Shown piece by piece: positions 37,001-46,091 of a stretch of 64,000 nucleotides of DNA (the first letter of the stretch is position 1; each line of letters begins with the position of its first letter). Origin of the DNA: Ferruginibacter sp. (GTDB lineage: Bacteria; Bacteroidota; Bacteroidia; Chitinophagales; Chitinophagaceae). Below the pieces are notes generated by a model, which was given only the letters and a program-made list of their open reading frames with translations, was not told the origin of the DNA and ran no database searches. The translations under genes were made by a program, and so were the position numbers. The DNA lies in NCBI GenBank assembly GCA_013141435.1, contig JABFQZ010000006.1, forward strand, positions 1 to 64,000, in the 5' to 3' direction.

Positions 37001-40000
37001 AAATGGAATTAATAAAGCAGCAGGAGCTATTTATAAAAATAAAATGCTCTATGGAAATTATATTTGGCAAAATCAACCACCAGCAAACACTAATCTTGAT
37101 ATTGATCCAGTAGTACATGGAGTAATAAATTATATGATTCCACATACATCATCTGCTTGTACTCCACCTCAATGGGATGACTCATTTACATCTATGTGGC
37201 AACTTGCTTTGGCTACTGTGTATTGTAGAGACAAATCTGATGGTACAATCCCTTGTTCTATTGACTATTCCGACCCAAATACAAAACTTGGCTGTATGAT
37301 GACCCCTGCTTATGCCCAACCATTAAATATATTTAACGAAGGTTGTGCTACTGATAGAGATTGGGCATGGAAAGTATTTAAAAATTTATATCTATCCGAG
37401 CGCAGAAAATTAATTTCAGCATACTTAAATTTTAACGCCCCAACTTTTTCTACAGCTTTCTCAAATACTAATACCCCACCATATCAGGTAAGATTCATTA
37501 ATCATGCTAACCCCACAAGTACTTTTATTAATTTGGGCATTTTTGATGCTGGCAATGTTGGAGCTATTATTAATACTTTAGGTAACGATATTAATCTTGG
37601 TCTTAGCCAAGCGCATGATTTAGAACAAAAACAATACGACTCCACTTGCCTTAGTTATGCTAATACATGGATAGCTCAATTAAAATCTTGCCCGCAAATA
37701 AATCAAATATACATTAACTCTTTATCCGAAACAATTACCCCTACTACTTGGCAAAAAGATTCTGCTTGGTTAGTTTCTCGCCTTTGGTCTATATGCAAAA
37801 CTGGTGCCGACGAAAACCATTTTTTGGGTTCCTCTAGCATAAAGCCAGGTGCACCGCCAATTCAAATTGATAGTGTGGCATTCTCCGAATTTCCTGATGT
37901 TATTAAAGAATATTTCAGAATTAAATTATCTCCTGCTATAATCGCACCTTTTAATGCGCAATGCTATCCTTGGTTAATAACGGTACCAGCCCCTTACGAT
38001 AGGCAAACACCAATTTCAAATAGTTTTGTTGTTGCCAAACCTTCCGATTGTGAGTGTCAACGTATAAAAGATTTGCAATTAGAATATACTACAACTACTG
38101 GGTTTGTAGGTAATTTTTCTGCTTATTTGTTATATATGCACGGCTCTACAATAAGCCAAAATCAATTAGATGCATTATTAAGCCTTTGTAACAATCCAAG
38201 TACTTACGCATGTAAAATGCTCGAAACGCCCATAGCATTGCCTCCTGCATTGCAATGCCGTGGCACAGGTGCAATAGCCCCAAAAACTTGTATTTCTTGT
38301 CAGGATTATAGAACTTACAAAGCAGACTACTTTAATATTTTTGCACAAAATGCTCCATTTACTAATCCACAAAATGAACTACAAGTACATTACAATAATC
38401 AATTTGCTACTTATTTAAATTATCGTACAGGGTTTCACAAAAGCTGGGTAGAATATCTTGCTTTTCAAAACACATGTGGTACAGCAAATCCAAGTATTAC
38501 ATGTAGTAGTTTGGATAGCACTTTAATTGCTTTTTATTTAACGCCAGATTATTTGCAAAACCCTGTAGGTGCTAGTTGTCAACAAAGTTTTGTAAATTAT
38601 TTTAATAGTGTTTATGGTGTTTTATATAGCTTTAACCAGTGGATGGAGAAATTTGCAGAATGTGGCAGCACCCCATCTGTATGCAAATTTAAACTAGATT
38701 GTACAAACTATAAAAATCTAATTCAGGATTTTTATACTCAAAATGGAGTAAATGTTTATCAAAACTCAAATTGCCAAGCCTTATTTGTAAGCTATATAAA
38801 TACTCGTCTTAATAGTAATTACAATTATGCACAACTTAGTGCTTTTTACAATTATGTATGTAAAGATGGTTGTGGTTTAGATGTTTGTAGTTTTCCAAAT
38901 CATTTTTTACTCACAAGAGTATATAATGCATTTAAAATAGCTAACCCTACACCTTGGAATCTTCCAAATTGTCAGCAAGCATTTGTAGATTTTTTTAATA
39001 CCTATTTTGGCCTTTCGCCAGCAGTTAATTACATTACTATTTTAAACTATTATACTGGCCTATCTGGTGATAGATTATGTGCTCCCGATATTTCTAACCT
39101 CTGTGTGCCACCATACAAATGCGATGAATTAAACGCTATTATAGAAGCATTTATTCAAGAGTTTTCACCAGTTAGTCAATTGCCTAATTGCCAACAAGCA
39201 TTTGCCGATTTTTTTAATGCAAAATTTGGTACAAATTATACATACCAGCAAATACAAGGTATATATCATTTAGTATGTGATAAAGTACCTTTTATTGTAT
39301 GCGAAATAAAAACTGATTGTAAAACTATAATAACATTTGCTCAAAATTACACGCCAGTAACTAATGTGGATTGTACAATTGCGCAAAGTATTTTTACCAA
39401 TGCCTTTAATAATCATTTTGGTACTAATTATAACTATATCGACTTGGGGGAGCTTTATAAAAATTGCAATTTTGCTTTAAACCTTTGCAGTATTATAAAA
39501 AAGGATATTATTGTAAGCCCAGAAAGTTTAAACCTGTTTTTAACAAATTTTACAGCTAAATATCCCGATCCCAGCACGCAGTTAGGAAATGATTGTCAAG
39601 CATACTTTGCTGCATTATTTAACGAGCAATTTGGCTCGCAATTAACCTATAGCGAATTAGCTTATTATTACTTACAACAAACCAAAATTGTAATAGATGT
39701 TTGTAATAACCAGTGTACAACAATTGCAGCATTTGTAAATGCTTTTAATACCAAATATGTTGGGCTAAAATTGCCAATTGCAGCTAAAGAAGATTTATTT
39801 ACTTTCGAATACAATAAAACATATTTAAAAAATGCTGAAAATACAAACAATAATAAATTGTTACAAGCTACAGCCAATAATAAGTTTGTACTTGTAGATT
39901 TAAATACAGCACTAGACCCAAAAATATTTAACCCTATTGTGAGTTTTTCTACTATCGAAAAAACTATATTTAATTGTGGGTTAAGCAACTTTAGCCTTGC

Positions 40001-43000
40001 TACTAGTGTTACCACAGCTTTAAATGATGCACAAGTTTTATTAAGTTTAAAACAAGTATATTACATCTTACATCCAAACGGAGTTCCAAACGACTGTAAA
40101 ACAGATTTTCAAAGCTGGTTTAACAGCGTTATGAAAACACAGTTTGAATACGAAAAAATATTTACCATATATAATACAGTTTGTGGTAGCAATGCAGGTT
40201 ATATTTGCAATGCAGTATCTTCTAATACTATTAGCAAAGCCGAAATTGTAGTAACACCAGTAGGTGGGTTATTAGGCCCAAGCACCACTGTATATTTACC
40301 ACCAATGCTTTGTGGTTTAAATAATGCCGCAAATACACCTGCAATATATACCGATAGCGTCTGCAAAAATTTACCAAAAATCGCCTACCATTTTGCACAA
40401 GAAAAATACGAATTATACATGGATAGCTTACGCAATGTGTTTGATACGGCATATCACAATAAGTGTATGGGTGCAAAAGATTTAGAAAGCTTTACCATGA
40501 CTTTTAATAAAAGTGAGTATCATTATACGCTTTATTACTACGACCAAGCAGGTAATTTAGTAAAAACTGTGCCGCCTGCGGGGGTAAATAGACTTACAGA
40601 TGCTGAAATGATTAATGTAAAAAATGCAAGAGCCACAGGTGCAAAATACCCAGTAAACGAGCAGCACAATTTAGTAACCGAATACCGCTACAACACCCTA
40701 AACCAAGTAGTGGCGCAAAAAACACCTGATGCAGGATTGAGCAACTTTTTTTACGACAGGTTAGGAAGATTAGCGGTGAGCCAAAATGCTAAACAACAAA
40801 CCACCAACAATTATAGCTATACCCTGTATGATGAGCTAGGTAGAATAAACGAAGTAGGGCAAGTAGCCCCAAGCGTAACCATTACACAGGCTATAACCCG
40901 TAACCCGCAACTATTAACCAGCAACCTAACCAACAAACCAGCCGACCAAATAACAAGAACCTTTTACGATAAAACCTATTTTGATGGAGCAGGTACGCTA
41001 TGCCCCGATGTGCTCTGCCAAAAGAACCTACGCAACCGTGTAAGCTACACAGCCGTGTATGCTACAGGTGTGCCAGGCCTAGCCGTTATAGGCGCACACA
41101 AGGCAGCTACTTTTTACTCTTACGATATATATGGCAATGTAGATACTTTGGTACAAGATTACGGAAATAGCAGCGGCTCACCCAACGCCATGAACACTAC
41201 AGGCAATAGGTTTAAGAAAATAATTTATGAGTTTGATTTAATTAGTGGAAAAGTAAATGCAGTAAATTATCAGCCTAGCCAAGCAGACGCATTTTATCAC
41301 AGATATAGTTATGATGCAGAGAATCGTTTGGTTGATGTAGAAACCAGCAACGATAAAATAGTATGGGAACGGGATGCAAGATATAGTTACTACAGGCATG
41401 GAGCATTAGCAAGAACGGTATTAGGGCAAAACCAAGTTCAGGGTATTGATTATGCTTACACCTTGCAAGGGCAATTAAAAGGTATCAACAGCACCAGCGT
41501 AGGCGATGGAATTTTTGACATGGGGCAAGATGGAAAAATAGGAAGCCCTAACAGCAACATTGCAAGAGATGCTTATGGTATAAGCCTGAATTATTTTACA
41601 GGCGATTACAAACCGATAAACAATACTGTTACACCATTTGCAAGTATAAGTGTGGATAACGATTTATTTAATGGCAACATAAAAAATCAAGTAGTAAACA
41701 TACCAAAGCTTGGCGACCCATTAATTTATGGTTTTAAATACGACCAGTTAAACAGGTTAGTTGCAATGGATGCTTACAATGGTTTATACAATGCAACAAA
41801 TATATTTACCCCAATAACAATAAACGACTACAAAGAGCGGTTAACTTACGACCCCAACGGAAATATTAAAACCTATTTACGCAATGGCACAGGGGCTACA
41901 ATCAATTTAAATAATTACAGCTACACATACACCGCAGGCACAAACAAACTTGCAAGCATAACCAACAGTGTAAATGCACAAACAAAAAATTATGGGTACG
42001 ACCCAATAGGAAATACCACCACAGACGGAATGCAAAACATGACCAATGCCGTTTGGAATGTGTACGGCAAAATGCAAAGTGCAACAAACAAAGATGGAGC
42101 AAGTGTAACCTATACATATAGTGCAAGCGGGCAACGCATAAGCAAGAAAGTGGGAACAAAAGAAGAATGGTATGTAAAAGATGCAACAGGTAATACCATG
42201 GCAACATACAGCAAAGACCCTGCAATAAACAGCAACCATTTAAGCACTACAGAATTTTATAAATACGGCAGCAGTTTGTTGAGTATTAAAAACCATGTGG
42301 TAGATATGGAAGTACTTGCTACAAATAATGGTGCAAGCACAATTACAAGAGGTGAAGACAATTACATTTTAACCGATGCCAATGGTAACACAAGAGTAGT
42401 AGTAACAGATAAAAGAATACAAGTTGCTAACCCTGCAAACACTACCGTAGTTTTATATTACACCGCCAATGTAAGCACTGCCACATTTAGCAGCACTTAT
42501 GGTGCAAATGCTAAAACGTTTAATGGAGGTTTTGAAGCAGTTAATTTTAATGGACAGCGTAAGAGTTTAGAGATTGGAGTAGATGCACAAACAGCAGAGT
42601 TTTGGGAATACAATGGGGATGTGGGGAGAAGAGCAAATGTTGATGTCAAGCCAAATATTAGCATTAGTCCTTATGCTGCCTTTGAGAATAATCCAATATG
42701 GAATATTGACCCATTTGGTGATAGCATTGTTGACCCAAATAGAACTAAGGCTTACAATGTTTATGTTGTAGGTAAAAATCGAGACGGGAATAATAATATG
42801 TCTGCAAAAAGATTGCAAAAACTTGCCGATAAAAATAAAGAGAATTCAATTTTTATAGAGTCTGACAAGCTAGATGAAAAAACAGCTACAGATATTATAA
42901 CGAAATTAGGTAAAGACGGCTATGTAGGTACGTTGGTGTTAGATTATCACAGAGGTGATTATGATAAAAATATGCCTGATAAAGAAGATTTTTATTCTAC

Positions 43001-43397
43001 TTTAATTGGTGGCTATGCAGGGCAACCAACCAAAGCACTTCTCGGTATGTGTTGGTCAGGCGGCGGTGTACAGGTTGATGATGATAAGCATCCCAATATC
43101 ACAAAACCAATATCAGCGTCACTTGATGGCGCTAGAGTTTATGGATTAAAAACTGAAGCAGCTAACTTGCCATTTAGATTATTTGGTAATTATGGTTCTT
43201 TAAGTCCTGATGTTATTGGCCCAGGTAAAGTAGCAAAATGGGAGCGAAAATATAGAACCACATGGACTGTAACATCTTATAATCCTCAATTAAAACAGGT
43301 TTCCCATATTGCTATTAAAGCAAAGGTAAAGCTCTCTTCCGATGGAACGATTGATGTTAAAATAAAAAAGGAGGTGAAAGATGCAGAAAATCAATAG
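34086..43397 (+). CDS. Giant Rhs/YD-repeat protein with C-terminal toxin domain
   Basis: The 3103-residue product has a signal peptide (residues 1-28). A DUF6443-like part (VVQYFDGSLRNRQTVTKDN, about 340-370) follows, then long non-repeat regions and a cysteine-rich repeat region (about 1430-2045). Canonical YD repeats occupy about 2130-2850 (YRYNTLNQVVAQKTPDAG; FYDRLGRLAVSQNA; YTYSASGQRISKKVG). The Rhs-associated core ends NNPIWNIDPFGDS near residue 2880, the usual junction after which C-termini vary. The last 223 or so residues are unlike the core and have caspase-fold hallmarks: His2955 in LVLDYHRGD and Cys2989 in LLGMCWSGGG. The enzyme type is inferred from these. The 17-base overlap with a lipoprotein gene suggests toxin and immunity. 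Confidence 0.85.
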   Translation: MFMRFISKKLFRFLFAVLLANTVLPASAATDPVVTKPLLGSENKVILNAESYARDTKYFALSQANKDSVKNNSIVNMVGVGIEEQSNFYIRSNFTVQITLQIISYDKNDVVTGTKNKLFTINYDTASGAKYRSFDDTTFQNAYSVRVKILSIDSGTVNWPVSKVIKVENQLTATRDYYFNCNLAIIGLNDSLFVANNELSAFWLQSSDNTNAGITEYDLEWAWVDEGSVDGFKNGSNYIQESIFANNATRVSISSSIAYYNIPLLYDDTGRIFIRVRPVQLRTDGQRVEGKWSWITNDPNQPDQSATPLFYTYYGHEDNLNWQASTSFAEEGKRKSVVQYFDGSLRNRQTVTKDNTSNTTVVAESFYDYQGRAVIQVLPAPTLNTAIGYARNFNRGIGEQEYPKTLYDKLDIGASVCSSPAKPFNTVFGTANYYSAKNPMLLTDASSKYIPDATDNNPNEAYAFTETRLNPDGRVAAQGGVGVTHQIGSGHETKYFYESPAQQELDALFGTDVGIASHYFKNIVQDANGQFSVSYADMHGRTVATALAGETPKNADGTPMLDALSSQNETQFTKQLLDNETNRVIGKSIVSSKPFVVLKDNSTYFFDYSLAAKQLSLLSCNSQPICYDCLYKLKFTISSDCDKQLIYEDSSTNFTIGQYINQCNNGNANQGFVKHFNKTLNKGSYTVTKVLTLSTEAQNKYRDVFLLNDTCKKFIDFYNQELAVLTANSNCNMTCESCKAAIGADFAGFRAKFVAASGIPEPLSASMVIQLQAAFNEAYANCDRMCNNNDGLDLVRSIKEMMLQDVTPPYGQYAKLNDNDLTPPVLYQEKSYNIFKEFDLSNRDEVYHIPFSFLTPPSLSVKTDYKMPIKYDENNSALLDRLHYYNEFDQAETIDPTLLTPKQFVDSFKTEWANQLLPHHPEFSKLRLTEITLKPTHQFEALLEKDTTWAQAALHGYIETIVNKDPFFTKIENGINKAAGAIYKNKMLYGNYIWQNQPPANTNLDIDPVVHGVINYMIPHTSSACTPPQWDDSFTSMWQLALATVYCRDKSDGTIPCSIDYSDPNTKLGCMMTPAYAQPLNIFNEGCATDRDWAWKVFKNLYLSERRKLISAYLNFNAPTFSTAFSNTNTPPYQVRFINHANPTSTFINLGIFDAGNVGAIINTLGNDINLGLSQAHDLEQKQYDSTCLSYANTWIAQLKSCPQINQIYINSLSETITPTTWQKDSAWLVSRLWSICKTGADENHFLGSSSIKPGAPPIQIDSVAFSEFPDVIKEYFRIKLSPAIIAPFNAQCYPWLITVPAPYDRQTPISNSFVVAKPSDCECQRIKDLQLEYTTTTGFVGNFSAYLLYMHGSTISQNQLDALLSLCNNPSTYACKMLETPIALPPALQCRGTGAIAPKTCISCQDYRTYKADYFNIFAQNAPFTNPQNELQVHYNNQFATYLNYRTGFHKSWVEYLAFQNTCGTANPSITCSSLDSTLIAFYLTPDYLQNPVGASCQQSFVNYFNSVYGVLYSFNQWMEKFAECGSTPSVCKFKLDCTNYKNLIQDFYTQNGVNVYQNSNCQALFVSYINTRLNSNYNYAQLSAFYNYVCKDGCGLDVCSFPNHFLLTRVYNAFKIANPTPWNLPNCQQAFVDFFNTYFGLSPAVNYITILNYYTGLSGDRLCAPDISNLCVPPYKCDELNAIIEAFIQEFSPVSQLPNCQQAFADFFNAKFGTNYTYQQIQGIYHLVCDKVPFIVCEIKTDCKTIITFAQNYTPVTNVDCTIAQSIFTNAFNNHFGTNYNYIDLGELYKNCNFALNLCSIIKKDIIVSPESLNLFLTNFTAKYPDPSTQLGNDCQAYFAALFNEQFGSQLTYSELAYYYLQQTKIVIDVCNNQCTTIAAFVNAFNTKYVGLKLPIAAKEDLFTFEYNKTYLKNAENTNNNKLLQATANNKFVLVDLNTALDPKIFNPIVSFSTIEKTIFNCGLSNFSLATSVTTALNDAQVLLSLKQVYYILHPNGVPNDCKTDFQSWFNSVMKTQFEYEKIFTIYNTVCGSNAGYICNAVSSNTISKAEIVVTPVGGLLGPSTTVYLPPMLCGLNNAANTPAIYTDSVCKNLPKIAYHFAQEKYELYMDSLRNVFDTAYHNKCMGAKDLESFTMTFNKSEYHYTLYYYDQAGNLVKTVPPAGVNRLTDAEMINVKNARATGAKYPVNEQHNLVTEYRYNTLNQVVAQKTPDAGLSNFFYDRLGRLAVSQNAKQQTTNNYSYTLYDELGRINEVGQVAPSVTITQAITRNPQLLTSNLTNKPADQITRTFYDKTYFDGAGTLCPDVLCQKNLRNRVSYTAVYATGVPGLAVIGAHKAATFYSYDIYGNVDTLVQDYGNSSGSPNAMNTTGNRFKKIIYEFDLISGKVNAVNYQPSQADAFYHRYSYDAENRLVDVETSNDKIVWERDARYSYYRHGALARTVLGQNQVQGIDYAYTLQGQLKGINSTSVGDGIFDMGQDGKIGSPNSNIARDAYGISLNYFTGDYKPINNTVTPFASISVDNDLFNGNIKNQVVNIPKLGDPLIYGFKYDQLNRLVAMDAYNGLYNATNIFTPITINDYKERLTYDPNGNIKTYLRNGTGATINLNNYSYTYTAGTNKLASITNSVNAQTKNYGYDPIGNTTTDGMQNMTNAVWNVYGKMQSATNKDGASVTYTYSASGQRISKKVGTKEEWYVKDATGNTMATYSKDPAINSNHLSTTEFYKYGSSLLSIKNHVVDMEVLATNNGASTITRGEDNYILTDANGNTRVVVTDKRIQVANPANTTVVLYYTANVSTATFSSTYGANAKTFNGGFEAVNFNGQRKSLEIGVDAQTAEFWEYNGDVGRRANVDVKPNISISPYAAFENNPIWNIDPFGDSIVDPNRTKAYNVYVVGKNRDGNNNMSAKRLQKLADKNKENSIFIESDKLDEKTATDIITKLGKDGYVGTLVLDYHRGDYDKNMPDKEDFYSTLIGGYAGQPTKALLGMCWSGGGVQVDDDKHPNITKPISASLDGARVYGLKTEAANLPFRLFGNYGSLSPDVIGPGKVAKWERKYRTTWTVTSYNPQLKQVSHIAIKAKVKLSSDGTIDVKIKKEVKDAENQ
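38380..40215 (+). repeat. Tandem cysteine-rich repeats inside the Rhs giant
   Basis: At least seven units of about 65-100 codons repeat a pattern of Cys-Gln-x-x-Phe...Phe-Phe-Asn-x-x-Phe-Gly-Thr-Asn-Tyr-x-Tyr, then a Tyr and a Cys pair. Examples are NCQQAFVDFFNTYFG, NCQQAFADFFNAKFGTNYTY and DCTIAQSIFTNAFNNHFGTNYNY. Cysteines are spaced to pair within units, which fits an extracytoplasmic place. Confidence 0.75.
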
Positions 43398-43926
43398 AAC
43401 CTTTATTTTTCTTTTAATTCTTTTATGCTTAACCTCATGCGGCGGTGGATTTAAGTATACTCAAATTTTCAAAGAAAAAAATCTTAAAATTTCTTATATC
43501 AATTCAAAAAAAATTGGAGAAAGGATTAATTCGGTTTTGATAATAGATAGCCAAATCTTTAGGTACAATATTTATTTAGGATACAAGGGAATACCATTGC
43601 ACTTAATCAGATACGCTCCACAAAACATAGAAGTCAAAAATAAAACGCTTTTAGACACCTATCGAGAGATGGAATTTTTAGTTACAGATACGTCAAAGAA
43701 TTATCCTAATTATTTAAACAATAGGACTAATATTAACGATTATTACGACCCAAGTTTTTTTAGAGGAAGATATGATGTTGAAAAATTGAAAAAGATAATA
43801 AGCCCTGTATCTGCTAAAGAATATGCGATGTTCCAAAAGATTAAAGATGTATTAACTGCTAAACAGGTTGAATTTTCCCCAATAGATTCTTTAAAAGTAA
43901 TAGGTTGGTTTAAATATGAATTTTAA
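43381..43926 (+). CDS. Small lipoprotein, candidate immunity protein
   Basis: The 181-residue product begins with a lipoprotein signal ending LCLTSCGG, Cys20 being the lipidated residue; the Gly after Cys gives no clear inner-membrane retention signal. The rest is a single mixed alpha/beta region (YINSKKIGERINSVLIIDSQ; LKVIGWFKYEF at the end), with no family I recognise. The start overlaps the Rhs gene end by 17 bases and is preceded by an unusually strong AAGGAGGTGA (43369-43377), uncommon in Bacteroidota. A lipid-anchored immunity protein would act at the envelope, where a secreted peptidase might arrive. Immunity role is inferred from position alone. Confidence 0.72.
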   Translation: MQKINRTFIFLLILLCLTSCGGGFKYTQIFKEKNLKISYINSKKIGERINSVLIIDSQIFRYNIYLGYKGIPLHLIRYAPQNIEVKNKTLLDTYREMEFLVTDTSKNYPNYLNNRTNINDYYDPSFFRGRYDVEKLKKIISPVSAKEYAMFQKIKDVLTAKQVEFSPIDSLKVIGWFKYEF

Positions 43927-43972
43927 AATTATTTCATTTCAGTTTTTTATGAGTATTTGCCAATTTTTTCCC

Positions 43973-44146
43973 CTACAAATTCCTCACCATCATTTTAAGT
44001 TCTTTATCAGAGATATTGTCCAGTTCGGACTTATCATAAATGGTGAGGAGGAAAACTGCGGTATCATCAACTACCACGTAGGTTATAGATGCGTTTCCAC
44101 GGACACTCCACGCTAAAAAGTCCGAATATTCGTATATAGTGCAAAA
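43973..44146 (-). pseudogene. RelE/HigB-like toxin C-terminal fragment
   Basis: Reading the minus strand from the IS edge gives an uninterrupted 52-codon tail: EYSDFLAWSVRGNASITYVV, then VDDTAVFLLTIYDKSELD and NISDKELKMMVRNL before the stop TAG. The ITYV...LLTIYDKSE...ISDKELK pattern is the standard C-terminus of type II RelE-family (PF06296) toxins. The N-terminal half is missing, and no start or antitoxin gene is found. The reading frame runs up to the transposase gene stop at 44147-44149, so the IS insertion or a deletion with it removed the rest. Confidence 0.7.
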
Positions 44147-45418
44147 TTATGTTTTGCAACACTTAAAAGTGTTATTACTTTCTTTTCTTTTTTTGTAAGC
44201 CAAAGCAAAACTGGTGGTAAAACTATTTTTGTTTGGTATAGCACCTTCCCAAACCTCTTGTGGAGAGAAACCATAAAGGCTGCTATGGTATTGGTTATTG
44301 TATCTCTCAATGAGAGCAGGTAAAGCAGCAACTAGTTCAGCATGGTTTTCAAAACAGTAATCTCTTAAAAATTCATTTTTAAACTTTTTATGCAATGCTT
44401 CCACTACGTTATTAGCAAGAGGTATATCTATCCTTGCAATAATTTTTGTAACCAATTTAGCATCCGTTTTTAAAAACATGTCTAAAAATCCTTTATTTTC
44501 TGAGCCATCATCTACAATTAGTTTTAGTGGCATTGTTGCAAGGTTGTATTTGTTCAAAACAGTTTCAATATTATTTTTTAAAAATAATGAATCAGGCTTT
44601 TCAGTAGCTTGCCCTAGTAAAATACATTTAGAAAAATTATCTTCTACAAAAGATAAGTAACTTGTTTTGCCATCTTTTGTCTTTATATAGGTAATATCTG
44701 TATGCAATATTTCAGCAACCTTTGTAGCTTTTATACCTTCTTTGTTTTTCTTACATTTATCATTTACAGTCCTCTTACCAAAGCCAAGTAGCTTACAATA
44801 TTTGTAAAAGCATGATATAGAAAATGCGCCGCCTCCATCTCTAATAATTTTCCAATATACTGTAGCCCAGCTTAGTTGTTCATATTCTTTATTGCATAAA
44901 TATTCCTTTATGATTGTTACATCTTTGTCCGTTAATTGCGTAGCAAAACGTTTCCTACAAAGTTTTAAAAGGCTTGCAGTACAATCAATATTATTTTTCC
45001 ATGCATAATATTGTTGTGTACTTATTGTAAGGTACTCACAAGCTTTTTGAATCCCCATATTCTCCTTAGCTTTATCTATAGTTTCTATAACAAGCTTTTT
45101 ATTAGCAAAAAGTATTTCTTTCTTTGTGTTTACAATAATTTTCTGAAAGCCTTGTAATAGCCCAATCAAAATATTGGAAAATATAATTGCTTTTTCTTTT
45201 TCGACGATGAGTTCTGCATATTCAAGCGTATCTTTTTCAAAAATAGCAAGTACATCATTGTCTGCTTTATTTGTTAGTTTTTTTTGCCAACTGTGTTTTG
45301 TAGAGCTGGGTATGTTTTTTAAAATATCTTTTGGCAGTGTGCCTTTTTGAAAGCAGTATTTTGTAAAAGTAGAATAGGTTTTCTTTTTTCTGTTTTTTGG
45401 GATTGTAGTTATGCTCAT
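44147..45418 (-). mobile_element. IS-type DDE transposase (IS3/IS481-like)
   Basis: The product is about 423 residues from ATG 45418 (the in-frame start 36 bases upstream is less likely). It has an N-terminal helical and HTH part (AIFEKDTLEYAELIV; CEYLTISTQQYYAWKN) and an rve-type integrase core with the catalytic triad Asp in LHTDITYIK, Asp in IVDDGSENKGF and Glu in NNVVEALHKKFKNEFL, ending in the GFSPQEVWEG motif. This is IS3 group/IS481-like in order. Single ORF with no frameshift. Terminal inverted repeats could not be defined confidently; TGTTGC occurs near both ends. Confidence 0.85.
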
Positions 45419-45469
45419 AATTGAATGTACAATCGGATTTTTAATTAGCAACACCCATTCATTTGATAA

Positions 45470-46054
45470 CTACAACTCAATACACTCCGTATTGCTTATA
45501 AAATTCTCTGTAAAATATAGTATAAAGTTGCTCATCATTTCTTTAGAGGCTACAAAGTTATTATTGGTCATACAAAATAAAACCGCTTGAAAAAAGCGTC
45601 CATGTCCAACAATAATAATGTTTCTTTCTTTTTTTGCTTCTAATATTTTTACAAAATTTTCTACACGGCGAATAAAAGTTACAAAGCTTTCTGCTCCTTC
45701 TCCATCTATATAATTTGGGTCACACAAATTCCAATAATTTTCTACAAATGGCTTGCGCTCCACTCCAGTCATATTTTCACAATTTTGCGGAGCCAAATTA
45801 TTCATTTCGTGTATCAAAAACAGCTCTTCTACTGGTACATTTTCAAAAGCATTTATTAATGGTTTGGCAGTTTCTCTAGCTCTTAAAAAGGGTGAAACAA
45901 TTATTAAGTCTGGTGGTATATTTATTTTGTTTGGCAAATTTGCAGCTTGCAAATAACCCAAGTCTGTTAATGGAATTGTTGCATGGTCAGATGTAGCTAA
46001 GCCAGCATTGGCAGCACTTTGAGCATGGCGTATGAGAGTTATTTTTTTATGCAT
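45470..46054 (-). CDS. Histidine phosphatase (phosphoglycerate mutase-like)
   Basis: The 194-residue product from ATG 46054 is a branch-1 histidine phosphatase: TLIRHAQSAANAG has the catalytic His (RHA in place of the usual RHG), LIVSPFLRARETA has the conserved Arg, VEELFLIHEMN the acidic strand, and IIVGHGRFFQAVL the second His. An upstream in-frame start at 46141 would add 29 residues without family similarity. The substrate is unknown; it is not a housekeeping gpm. It sits between the IS and the unknown gene by the integrase, so it is probably element cargo. Confidence 0.88.
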   Translation of the reverse strand: MHKKITLIRHAQSAANAGLATSDHATIPLTDLGYLQAANLPNKINIPPDLIIVSPFLRARETAKPLINAFENVPVEELFLIHEMNNLAPQNCENMTGVERKPFVENYWNLCDPNYIDGEGAESFVTFIRRVENFVKILEAKKERNIIIVGHGRFFQAVLFCMTNNNFVASKEMMSNFILYFTENFISNTECIEL

Positions 46055-46091
46055 ATTAAAAAGCGATAAAATAAATGGAATAAATGTAGTG

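Noticed and set aside
25140..43397. Long antisense open frames inside the giant genes
   Set aside because: They lack ribosome sites and family signatures and follow codon use of the sense genes, so they are shadows.
43916..44116. Plus-strand 66-codon frame after the lipoprotein
   Set aside because: It overlaps the minus-strand RelE-type tail, which has a clear family pattern; the plus frame has none.
45403..45475. Inverted TTGTAGTTAT/ATAACTACAA as IS terminal repeats
   Set aside because: One arm lies inside the transposase N-terminal coding sequence and both are on the same side, so they cannot be the two IS ends.
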